Origin: Straminergon stramineum
Lineage: Eukaryota > Streptophyta > Bryopsida > Hypnales > Calliergonaceae
Assembly (NCBI GenBank): GCA_963920665.1
Contig: OY987264.1
Coordinates: 20,998,906 to 21,062,905 of the forward strand
Reading direction: 5' to 3'
Length of the DNA: 64,000 nt
Below are positions 50,337-61,052 of the stretch, one piece after another. A model generated the notes under the pieces. It saw nothing but the letters and a program-made list of their open reading frames with translations. It was not told the origin of the DNA and did no database searches. Positions within the stretch are counted from its first letter, which is position 1. Each line of letters opens with the position of its first letter. A program made the translations under genes and the position numbers.

Positions 50337-52546
50337 TTAATTCTTGGGTTTCGTCCGGAATGCTCTGCCTACTCTATTAGGAATTGAACCTGAGAACGAC
50401 AAATGAATGTCAGTTTTGATATTCTGCATCAATCTCGGGTGCCAATACACGTGGCATTCATCTGCACAAAGCTTTGAAAACTAGGACTGGTATACACCTT
50501 TGCATTTCAGACTCTTTGCCGTGAATTGAAAGCTAGCTCTGAAGTCATGGAATTACGCCAATTTAACGGAAATGAGGTGTCTTTGAAGTAAATCAGACAT
50601 CAGTGTTAGAAATTTGCAAATTGACGTTGTCCTAAAGGCCTAGCGATGTTGAAAGTGTGAAATTCATTATTACTGTAATACGAACTTCTTCCGGGACCTT
50701 CTCACCATGTTGATTCACCCAGATCTTTAGCACCAAAAAGGGAATTTTCATTACATTGGAAAATTTAAGTTAAAATGGCAATTTGTACGAAACGAAAAAA
50801 TATAACTGTTCTCATGATCGAAGTCACGGAAAATCGGCTCATGAATATCAGTTTTGGCAATCAATTGGCAATTGGCAATTAAATCGAAATGTCCTATTCA
50901 TCTTGACATGTGCTACGAAAATTCCATTCAACTATACTCAAACGTTGTTCAATGCAGCTCACCTGGTTTCGCTCTCTCTCGACACAAGTTCTAATTCCAC
51001 GAATTCACTCGCCTGCTCTGCAACTCGCTTGCAAAGCCAGAATCGGTCCCGCTGAATGCAATGGAAGCCAAAACTCTTGGTGGGAAGTTGAGTGGACTGA
51101 AGCAATGTGATCCTTGTGTTTGTTTATAAAGGCCTCTCAACAGTGTTCCAGTCTCGGTAGCTGTTCTACTTGGGTATGATCATTGCTGTCTCGTTTGCGG
51201 GATTTTGATTGATATGAATTATTTTGATTTCACAACTTGATATGAGGGCAAGTTATTTATGCATCAAGTCTCGGTGGTGTATAAAATATGTCCAGACAGA
51301 GTCTTCCACGCCTCGGTGGTTATGGATAGATTTGAGGGAGGTCTCTTCAGCTTATGAAGCCAGGATTGCATCTTCGTCAAATACGTACCGATCCACACTC
51401 ATGGTCCTAGCTTTTGCATAAGTAAGACAATTTTCAATTCATATTAGTACGTTTCCTATTTCGAAAATTGAGAAGCACAAGCGATTTATCACCCCCACTC
51501 AGCCGGTACTCGTTTGTCGTGCTCACTCTCCCAGCTCATGCATACCGTGGGAGCCACAAGCTGTACCAAAGGGCCTGAAATTCATGATATCTTAACGCCA
51601 ATTTCAAAAAGAGAGTGGAGTAAATCTCATCTTCATGCTACCATAGTCATTGCACCCATTTCCAAAGGATCCACTTTCATTCATTTTCACGAAATATACC
51701 AGATTCAGGACGAATGCCACCCTCTTATAATTCCACATCTGAGGATCTATAACCATGCTAATCGCATGCACAGAGCCAAAGACCACCAATGAAGTCTCAA
51801 ACTCCTCGTGCACGCGTTTCCGCTTTCCAAGGGCCGATTACTGTGAATTCATCCACTCCCTTCCTTCTCAGTCACCTTGCCAAGAAAACTTCTCGTTTAA
51901 AAGTGCGAAGCCCGCTTGTGCTTCAAAAAGAAAATCGAAAAAGTAAGAAGCGCTTTCTATATTTCGTTGTTGCCCTCCAGGAGATTCAGAATCCTCACCA
52001 GTTGTGTGATTATCCTTCTACAGTAACTGGAGTATTGGCAACCTCAGGGTCCACCACTCTTATCATGTGATTTGAACAATCTGTGCTAAGCTCCAACTCT
52101 TTATGACGGGCATGGTGAATTTGTGGGAGCTCGTTTAATTTGTGTTGGGTGCAGAAATTCTTTGAATGTCTGACAAGTGCATCACGGTCAAAGATAGTGT
52201 CGCAAGGGGGAGAGATAATCTGGAGAGAAGCTCAAAATTAACACTTGAAATCGAATTTCACGGCATTTCCCAATTTCAAGGGATTTGCAAAATTGTGTGC
52301 ACCATTTGCGGTCGAAATGGAAGAGGTGGTGCGGTTCTTAGAAGAAGACTCCAACCCCTACACGATCCAAAGTTCATACAATATTCTTAACAATAAACAG
52401 CGCTTCAAGGTGATGAAAATAACGTCACATTCATCCAAAGTAATGTTTGAATCTTGGAAAATCACCCTTTCGTTATGACATATTTGATGAAATTGGGGTA
52501 CGTGAAATGTTTTCAGAAATATACAAGCAAATGTATCAAATAAATT
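50337..52546. other. Spacer of array unit 1
   Basis: Aligns with 54118-56286 in unit 2 except for about 400 bp (51490-51890) present only here. Open frames such as 51514-51792 and 51789-52070 are not conserved in unit 2 and I do not call them genes. Confidence 0.65.
51490..51890. repeat. Unit-1-specific insert, inverted copy of 41.57-41.72 kb sequence
   Basis: Absent from unit 2, where flanking text continues directly. Part of it (51590-51760) is the reverse complement of sequence at about 41570-41720, sharing the GGATCC-containing stretch and the CCACCCTC end. Confidence 0.7.
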
Positions 52547-52843
52547 TATGGTCAATTTCATTAAAATGGTGCTATTCCATTGAAATGACGGGCCGTTTCG
52601 CTACTTTGGCATAGTTAAGGTTTAGACCGTGTGGTCTGAAATCTAAACCTGTCCTAGATGTTTGAAATCTAGATAAACCATACATAATATAGACTGTGTG
52701 TTCTGAAATCTATATTTATGAAATCTATAGGTGTCTTAGATATCCGAAATCTACAACTGTTCTAGATGTCCCTTTTACAGTTTAGAGTGCACGGTCTGAA
52801 AAATCGCACACGGAATACCGCCATTTTAACGAAATTGACCATA
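52547..52843. repeat. 297-bp inverted-repeat element inside the array
   Basis: Left TATGGTCAATTTCATTAAAA and right TTTTAACGAAATTGACCATA are inverted repeats with one mismatch. The interior has repeated (T)GAAATCTA motifs. It sits exactly where a germin gene is missing compared with unit 2. Confidence 0.8.
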
Positions 52844-52849
52844 TAGTCT

Positions 52850-53200
52850 TCTGACACTATGTGCATAGTTCATGCTATTGTGGAGACTGAGACTTAAATG
52901 GGCGGTTGTCAAAACTCTGCTTGCGTTCTCAGTCTAAATTTGCATCACCTTTCCCGATCAGAACTAGCTTTGCACACCGGCGAAACTTGCCTGCATTGAG
53001 ATTGCGGAGGTTTGAGTGTAACCTGCTTAATTAGTTCTGTGGGGATTGTAGTGTCTGTGCAACAAGAGCTCCTTCGCAAATGGAAAGGAAGAGCTCGGCC
53101 TGATCGATGTCTTTGAGAACTGGCGCTTGCACGAGGACTGGGATCTATGCATTGAACAAAGGGACTGTGTCTTGCAGCCTGACACAAAAGTCTTGGATTT
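52850..53200. pseudogene. Remnant of a germin-gene 3' flank
   Basis: Matches the distal 3' flank of both germin genes (49070-49430 and 58250-58560; for example CAAAACTCTGCT, CTTTCCCGATCA, CCTGCTTA) but has no germin coding sequence beside it. Upstream, the spacer ends at the point where unit 2 goes on into the germin promoter. Confidence 0.75.
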
Positions 53201-53553
53201 CTATTAATTTTCGTACTTGAAAATAATAGAAATTACAGAAAAATGGACTCTAATTTGTTTTGATGTTATGTGGTGGTGTTCGATGTGCAGAATTGTCTAA
53301 TTCATATGCAAAGTAGGTGTGCTTTGCAAAAGGAGTCGTCTTTGCACAAACTATATGTGGTAAGAATTAGTAGTAATCATCGCTCGTCAACTCAGATTGG
53401 AACAACACAATATTACTCTGGAACACTTCCATGTAGAATCCACCTATGTCCACTGCAATTAACATCAGATTAAATAACAACTCTTTCAAAATCGTGATTA
53501 CATGTATGGTAAATGTAAAGTTGCGTATCTGCAACCACTAACAATCCATGTGA

Positions 53554-54117
53554 CTAGCTTGTTTCCACTAAACTGCTCTGTGGTATAATTGGAGCAGCTA
53601 GGGACGGCGTGCCACTTCTCCCGACAATCATCCAATCGTCCTCAAGATCACTGTGACTTGCAATGTTCTCATCTCTAGCGCTTCCATATCTCGTCGAAAG
53701 AAAATTCCAAGTTCTTGAGAGTACTCCACGGTGAATCTTCATGTCATGAAAACTGTCCAAAGAGTTCACTTCATCTTTAGACATGTGATCCCACCCATTT
53801 TCCAAGATGTGAGCGTCATGAGATGGAGGCAAATCAGGAAGTTGACAAGCTGTGACCCTGTCTGTGATATCATCCTCATCAGCAAGGTCGGGAGGTAGCT
53901 CTGTTGTGGGCACAGTTCGGGGACCGGGGACAACAGAAACGATAGCTTCGTTTTGCGGGATAATCGTTGGGCACGCTGGGCATGGCTTGGCTTGGCCAGT
54001 TATGGGAGGAGGAGAGTCGAGCATTCGGTACATGCACAGCCAGCAGAACACGTGACCGCAGGAAGACCTCATGGGATTAGTTGATGTGGACAAGCAGATG
54101 TTGCACGTGATCTCCAT
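53554..54117 (-). CDS. Small RING-finger protein (RING3), full-length copy
   Basis: 187 residues, the longest of the three copies. RING ligands are Cys5, Cys8, Cys20, His22, Cys25, Cys28, Cys46 and Cys49 (C3HC4). After the RING come an acidic LADEDDITD segment, a PPSHDAHILENGWDHMS segment, and a C-terminus ending PSLAAPIIPQSSLVETS. No signal peptide, no membrane segment and no second domain that I recognise. The RING resembles RMA/RNF5 ligases but the rest does not. A TATA-like stretch (TATATATTGG on the minus strand, about 54213-54224) lies about 100 bp upstream. It is probably a cytosolic or nuclear ubiquitin ligase; that role is inferred. Confidence 0.88.
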   Translation of the reverse strand: MEITCNICLSTSTNPMRSSCGHVFCWLCMYRMLDSPPPITGQAKPCPACPTIIPQNEAIVSVVPGPRTVPTTELPPDLADEDDITDRVTACQLPDLPPSHDAHILENGWDHMSKDEVNSLDSFHDMKIHRGVLSRTWNFLSTRYGSARDENIASHSDLEDDWMIVGRSGTPSLAAPIIPQSSLVETS

Positions 54118-57114
54118 TTAATTCCTGGGTTTCGTCCGTGATACTCAGTCAGGAATCGAACCTGAACATGACAAACGAATGTCAATTTTGATATTATGGC
54201 TCAATGTAGGGTGCCAATATATAAAGGCACCTGGCATTTATCTGCACGAGCTTTGAAAACTAGGACTGGTATACAACTTTTAAGTTTCAGGCTCTGTGCC
54301 CTGCACGCTAGTTCTGAAGTTATGGAATTCCACCAATTTAACGGAAATGTCGTGTCTTTGAAGTAAATCAGACATCAGTGTTACAAATTTGCAAACTAAT
54401 ATGCCATACGTTGTCCTAAAGGCCTAGCGATCTTAAAATTGCAAAGTTTATTATCAGTCCAAACCTCTTCCGCAACCTTCTCACCATGTTGAATCACCAA
54501 GAACTTTTATCACCAAGAAGTTTATTTCCATTGAATGGGAAATTGTAACTTCAAATGGCAAATTGAACGAAACTGAAAAATTTAACTGCCCTAATGATTC
54601 AAAGACACGGAAAATCGGCTTTTGCATATATTAAGTTTTGGCAATTGGAAAATTGCCAATTAAATCGAAATTGCCTTCCATTTCTTTTGTCCTATAAAAA
54701 TTCCATTCAGGTGTACTTCTAGATGTTCAATGCAGCTCACCTGGATTCGCTCTCTCTCCACATGCACCAGTTCTAATTGCACGAATTCACTCGCCTGCTC
54801 TGCAACTCGCTTGCAAAGCCAGAATCGGTCCCGCTGAATGCAATGGAAGCCAAAACTCTTGGTGGGAAGTTGAGTGGACTGAAGCAATGTGATTCTTGCG
54901 TTTGTTTATAAAGGCCTCTCAAAAGTGTTCCAGTCTCGGTAGCTGTCCTACTTGGGTATGATCATTGCTGTCTCGGTTGCGGAATTCAGATTGATATGAA
55001 TTATAATTTTGATTTCGCAAGCTTGATATGAGCAAGTCATTTATGCATCGAGTCTCGGTGGTGGATTAAATATGTCCAGACAGAGTCTTCCAAGCCTCGG
55101 TGGTTATGGATAGATTTGAAGGAGGTCTCTACAGCTTATGTAGCTAGGATTGCATCTTCGTCAAGTATCGACTTCTCAACCGAAGCTTCTTATCCAGCAA
55201 CAAACTCTCCAACACTCTCAAAGAGTCTACTAGGCACTGATAACGGGGTCGACAATTCTGACGAAATTTTACGTAACCGGAATGGAGGTGTACCAGAGCC
55301 TGAAGTTCCTGCCACAGCCTCTGTTCCGTCATGATCAAGTGCAGGAGCTGGTGCTATCACCGAGGGCAACACTCTGGAAGGCTTAAGCTCTATTATGGAA
55401 GGGGATTCTTCAACATCGTTCAAACCCGACCTTGGAATAAAATGATCCCTCCTAGCTCTCCGCAGCTCTTTCAATGCTTAGAAATCTGAACTTGACGATC
55501 GACTCATGGCCCTAGCTTTTGCAAAAGCAAGGCAATTTTCAATTATATTGGTACTTTTCCCATTGTCAAGAAAACTATAAAATTAACTAAAATCCCGCCT
55601 GTGCTTCAAAAAGAAGAAGAGAAAGTAAGAAGCCCATTCTAGAACTGATTCCGTGGTTGCCCTCCAGGAAGATTCAGAATCCTCACCAGTTGTGTGAAAT
55701 TCCTTCTACAGTAACTGGAATATTCAACCTCAAGGTTCACCACTCTCATCAAGTGATTTGAACAATCAGTGCTAAGCTCCAGCTCTTCATGGCGGGCATG
55801 TTGAACTTGTGGGAGCTCGCTGGTGTTGGTTGCAGAAATTCTTTGAATGTGTGACAAGTGCGCCACGGTCAAGGATAGTGTCGCAAGCCAGTGTGCAAGG
55901 AATTCTTTAGAGAAGCACAAAATTAGTACTTGAAATCCAGTTTGACAATATTTCCAACTTCGAAGAAAACTGCAAGAAAAATTGTGTGCACCATTTGTGG
56001 TAGAAATGGAAGAGGTGGTGCCGTTTTTAGAAAGAAGACTCGTGAACAGAGAACATTGACATCTAGCGTCCACCATTCCACATCCCTAAGCGCTCCAAAG
56101 CTCCTACAATATTCTAAACAATAAACAGAGCTCTTCAAGGTGATAAAAATAACTTCACATGAATTCATCCAAAGCAATGTTTGAATCCAGGAAAATCACC
56201 CTTTCTTTACTGTAAGACAAATTTGATGAAATAGGGGTACTTGAAATATTTTCAGAAATATACAAGCAAACATATGAAAAAAAACTAGGAAAGGACTTCG
56301 GCGTAACAAAGTGAATGCCCAACACAATTCCCCCCCAAAATTATCTCAAGTTTGACAACACTGACTGTGATCCACATTCATCACTGACAATTTAACGAAC
56401 TCAAGGTAAAACAAGTACTGCAATAATCCGACGAGGGCACCCCTCCTAAAGAACTGCGACAAAACCCACCACAAAGTGGGCCATGGTCCTGAAAATTGGG
56501 CCGTACACGACCGCCACCGGGACCCGGACGCCGCGGCAACGACCTCGGCAAGGGGTCCACAGGACAAGACGAGCCGCAAAATTAACCGAAGCGAACTGGA
56601 CTTCTGACAGCACACCGACTTGGGAAAATCGTCCCCGACACTTCCGTCTCTGCTCTCCTCGGGTCCACTGAAGACTCCGATCACTTCATGCTTGCCTCTC
56701 ATCGTCAGCGAACGCCCTTCCGCACGAAGTCTTGCTTCACCGAGTCAATTTGACCGGCTTTCCACGAATCTCATATACTTAACATCCTGTAGCTCGATCG
56801 GGCAGATTGTGCTGACGCCGCTAGGGATTGAATTCCTCAGGGCTCAGTACTTAAGAAGTGCTACTGCGATCCCAGTACTCATCATCTAATCAGTTCACCT
56901 ACTTCCAGTCGATCCATCATTCTGCCTTTACTGGAAAAACATTTGTAGCAATGCCAGCTTCAAATATATAGCTAGCTGGTCATACTGATATTCACGACGC
57001 ACACGAGTTCCGTCCTTTCCAATTCGGATCTGGAAGCTCAATCAGAATTGCCACTACGCCCACCCTACCAAGCCTCGTGGAATCCGATTGGGCAACACAC
57101 GGACAGCTGACAAG
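54118..57114. other. Spacer of array unit 2 and promoter of germin copy 2
   Basis: 54118-56286 aligns with the unit 1 spacer; 56287-57114 aligns with the germin copy 1 promoter. Unit-specific insert described separately. TATA box TCAAATATATAGC at about 56960-56972. Confidence 0.65.
55160..55490 (-). other. Unit-2-specific insert with coding-like sequence
   Basis: About 315 bp absent from unit 1. Minus-strand 55190-55474 is open for 94 codons and has protein-like composition (for example KELRRARRDHFIPRSGLN and SPSIIELKPSRVLPSVIAP). I recognise no domain. The ends both read close to GATCGACT/TATCGACT, so it may be an inserted gene fragment. Confidence 0.5.
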
Positions 57115-57792
57115 ATGGCCTCGTTGAGACGCATGGCACTGGCGGCCCTCCTGGCGCAAGCGACTCTACTCCTTCTGCTGCCCGTCATCACCCTCGCCGC
57201 GGACGCCGACCCGCTTCAGGACTTCTGCGTGGCCGACGCCACCAGCAAGATCACCGTCAACGGACTGGTCTGCAAGAGCCCTAACGTCGTCAAGGTCACG
57301 GACTTCCTGTTCCGCGGACTCAACAAGGCCGGAAACACCTACAATCCCACCGCCAGCGCCGTCACGCCAGTGTTCGCCGCGCAGTTGCCCGGGCTCAACA
57401 CGCTGGGCATCTCCATGGCCCGCCTGGACTTCGCCAAGGGCGGCATCGTCGTCCCCCACACGCACCCGCGCGCCACCGAGCTGCTGACGGTGCTGCAAGG
57501 CCAGTTGTACGTGGGCTTCGTAGACACGGCCAACAATCTGTTCGCGACCACCTTGTCCGCAGGCGATGTGTTTGTTTTCCCGAAGGACCTGGTGCACTTC
57601 CAGTTGAATGTGGGCCCGGTTCCCGCCGTGGCGTTGTCCGCCCTGAGCAGCCAGAGCCCTGGCGTGCAGGTGGTGGCGTCCTCTCTTTTCGGTGCTACTC
57701 CTCCCATCGTCGACTTGGTGCTGGAGAAGTCGTTCATGGTGAACCAGAAGACCGTGCAGCAGATCCAAGCTAGCTTCAAGGCTAACCCTTGA
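57115..57792 (+). CDS. Germin-like protein, copy 2
   Basis: 225 residues, intronless, same layout as copy 1: signal peptide, Cys38/Cys53 pair, box 1 PHTHPRATE with His115, His117 and Glu122, and box 2 with His161. I count 11 amino-acid differences from copy 1, about 95% identity, none at a metal ligand or cysteine. Differences include Pro for Thr and Val for Gly in the C-terminal half. The promoter is almost unchanged for about 130 bp before the ATG, so both genes are probably expressed alike. The start is the ATG at 57115; the in-frame TTG at 57088 is unlikely. Confidence 0.93.
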   Translation: MASLRRMALAALLAQATLLLLLPVITLAADADPLQDFCVADATSKITVNGLVCKSPNVVKVTDFLFRGLNKAGNTYNPTASAVTPVFAAQLPGLNTLGISMARLDFAKGGIVVPHTHPRATELLTVLQGQLYVGFVDTANNLFATTLSAGDVFVFPKDLVHFQLNVGPVPAVALSALSSQSPGVQVVASSLFGATPPIVDLVLEKSFMVNQKTVQQIQASFKANP

Positions 57793-60700
57793 AGAATATG
57801 GAAATCGAAAGAAGCTCTACGAGTCTACGTATGTAAAGATCGTGACATATATAAAGACGTCACATGCACTCGAATTTTATTGATTACTGTTCAATAGTTA
57901 GATTTGTTTTTTGCCATGCCCGGTCATCGATGATCGATCTTTTCTGGAGCGTTATAATTGATGTCGGCATGACTGTTTGTGCTATGCTTTGGCGCCATCT
58001 ATAAATTTTGGCTTTACGCTATCAAGACTTAGATTTCGTCCGTGAAATTTTATGTTTGTTGACTCGTTGAAATGTTAATTGATTCTGATTTCTGAAGCAC
58101 CAGCATTGGTGAGGACCTAGTATCGCGACACGTTAGGGTCAAGGGAGGAACTGATTGATCTGCAGAATTTCTTCCTGCATGCCTTGGCTTGCTTTTCCAT
58201 TCTCTGACATAATCTCATTGACTTTAACTCTTCTGAAAGTATAAACTTCTGACACTATGTGCATATTGAATGCTATTGTTCACAGACTTAAGGTAGGTTT
58301 TCAAAACTCTGCTCGCATTCTCAGTCTAAACTTGCATCACTTTTCCCGATCAGAACCAGCTTTCCGCACCGGCGACACTTCCCTGCATTGAGATTATCGA
58401 GGTTTGCGTATAACCTGCTTACGTCTGTGCTATTAGAGCTTTTTCGCTAATGGATAGCAACAGCTCGACCCGATGAATTTGAGAACTGGCGCTTGGACGA
58501 GGGCTTGGATCCTTGCACTGAACGATGGATTAGTGTCGCCAGCAGCCCAACGAAATTCGTCATCCCTTTGTTAGTACTCCTGACCTCTTATGCACCCACT
58601 CTTGAATCTCCTGAAATGGATTTTTCTTTTAAGCCGGGGCTGGAATCCGAGTGGGAAACGTAGCAGGGTCTTCAGCTTCGAGTGCGAGCTTCCTCTTATG
58701 CAATGAAAGGAAAATTCTTCCGAAAGCTGACTTGATAATTCTATGCATGGGTTCGGTTTTTTGGACGAGATTTGGGGTTATAATTGCACAAATTGAAAAT
58801 GGAATGACACGATGAAAGATTGATTACTACGAGTACATTGCAGTGCTGGATCTAGCAGTGGGTGACAAGTTAATGACATGTGGCCGCTACAAGCCGTAGC
58901 ATAATGCATAATATACTCAATTTAGCATAGCAACAACCAAAACAGCAAAAATATGAAAACCACTATGCAATGGATCAGATTTGTTTAGTACAGAGCGAAT
59001 GAGGGTGTGTCCAATTCAATACACTCCTCAGAGAAACAGAGTAGGCTATAGTAAGCGGTTGAATGAGTACCTGGTGTGGGAGTAGCTGGGGAACTCGGAC
59101 CGGAGCAGGAGCTGGAGGTGGTATTGCAGGAGTGGTAACAGGAATGACAACAGGAGCTGCAGCACGACAAATAGGAAAGAAAGTTATCAATATAAGCGCC
59201 AAAATGAGCACAACATTGTCCGTAGTATCAGTAAATATGAAAAAAAACTTGAAGTAAGCATTAAACAAACAATCTAAGAAATGGAGATCACTAACTTAGG
59301 TTTGACTGAACGTGTCACCGCAAGTCCATATGATCCTTAACCCTAAGTGCCCACTTTGGAAGCTAATAGTCGATAACAGTAACTTTCAAAACATGGTTAT
59401 ATCGTAAAAAAATGTAGGTTATGACATTTTTTTCAATTGGTACATTTTGTTGCCTTGAAGCTTCTTAAATGAATGTTCTCAACTCCTTCGGATATAGAAG
59501 CGGCCAGTTTTGGAATCAATCACTTAAGGCTTAAGTCAAGTTCATTGGAACCAACATTTGGATTTGCAGTAATACATGCATTTTTGTGTAAATGGCTTCC
59601 TCCACTACGACAAATGATGTATAAGTGTGTTCCCCTGCTTGACGTTTGCCTCGTTACCATTAAATCGGCAGGTGAGCATGGAACAATCCACATTGAAATG
59701 ATTCTTGCCTCTGGCGGTCATGCTTCAGTGGTCATGCAAAATGGCCACGATAGTACGGAGTAATTAATTTCACAAGTACCATCGCTTAGTTGTGCAATCA
59801 TTGGTTTGATACTTCTACAATAAAAGGGAGGTCTGTTACTGGTTCCATGTCTGGTTAATGCAATAGTTCTGCAAATCCAGATATGAGAGAATATTTGGAA
59901 TCGTATTATTTTAGGCTACCTCCTCAGTCCAATTTCAATGGAAGAATTGATAGTAAAGACCAAAGAAAACATGGGCTCATGGACTGAACGCATAGGTAAG
60001 CCCACGAGCCAAATCGCAAAACCCTAAACCCTAAAACTAACTTCCAAACTACCAACCTATTATCGTCAAAGGCATCTGATCCCGTATTAAGGTAGCCAAC
60101 CCATTTCCAACCACTTGAGCAATTATGCATATTTGGTGCAAAGGTTTCTTGAATGCAAAAATAGAGTTTAGAAGGATTGCATATTTTTCCAGAATTTTAC
60201 AAAATGTAAAATGTAATTACTAAGAATTTTTTAGTGGAAGATTCTCTTTGACCTCTAATGGTGGTATAGAGCTTTCTATTCGTGACCGTAGGCTAATTGC
60301 AAAATCGACCAAGGGCTGGTTGCAATATTGAGAGCCTTGCAACCAATCATGATGCGACACAATTACTCTAGGAACTACGCCACAACTTCATGAAAAGAAC
60401 GCATCCTACAATCCTACATATTGGAAGGGGTGTGTGATCAGAAATGGGTTGGCTACCTTACACAAAATTTAGTGGCGCTCAAAGCGCTTATCCTAAAGTT
60501 ACTAATAACTGGTTGGTCCTGTCCGCCTGTAAGCAACCAGTCAACGGCCATCTCCAACTTCTTAGTTGGCCCTCACCGACGCTTGTGCATCTCCAGATGA
60601 TAGAAGCACGTCAAGGAACTGACGAGTCAAAAAAGACAGCGCAACCACAGGGTACAGCTCCCTCTTGACAATAGGGTACAGCCAATGCAGTACACAATGT

Positions 60701-61052
60701 AAACGTAGCAATTCAAAGCATGCTGATTGAGATTACTGCTCAGGTATCACAATGGCAGAACCGGCAGGTAGCTAATCCATGCCTCCAGAGTGTGCACGTC
60801 TATCAGTAATTAATTACACGAAGGAAATATGATACTCCAATATTGCCGATCAACCGAAGTGAGTACACTACGGCGTTTAGATGAGCTGGCTGTCTATAAG
60901 GACCACCTGGAGGCGCTTGACGCACTGCAGTCAAGGGGGAAATGTAGTCATTCAGCCCTCTACAAAGAATGTTCCTAATGCAGGATTCTGATACCCTAAA
61001 ATGCTAAGGAAATATGATGCAACTACTCTAAGGGCGTGGTTTAACCCGTGTC
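57793..61052. other. Intergenic region between germin copy 2 and the LMBR1 gene
   Basis: To 58560 it is the germin 3' flank. Minus-strand 58975-59268 could encode a 97-residue peptide with a hydrophobic segment (VVLILALILITFFPI) followed by a proline-rich stretch (TPAIPPPAPAPVRVP), but no family is recognised. A plus-strand frame at 59473-59763 is unplaced. At 60018-60035 there are two consecutive AAACCCTA units (telo-box-like). Plus-strand 60853-60978 reads as a short helical, charged tail (RRLDELAVYKDHLEALDAL) ending at a stop and may be a decayed exon. Confidence 0.45.

Larger units (their letters stand above)
47130..58560. repeat. Tandem segmental duplication: germin-like + RING units
   Basis: Germin blocks: 47130-49430 aligns with 56287-58560 (promoter, CDS and 3' flank). 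RING blocks: 49430-52540 aligns with 53200-56286. Between them 52850-53200 repeats only the distal 3' flank of a germin gene. The order is germin1, RING2, spacer, MITE, germin 3' remnant, RING3, spacer, germin2. Boundaries are by eye and approximate. Confidence 0.85.

Noticed and set aside
60018..60035. Telomere-like AAACCCTAAACCCTAAAA
   Set aside because: Only two units; too short for an interstitial telomere and too far from any start codon to call a telo-box promoter element.
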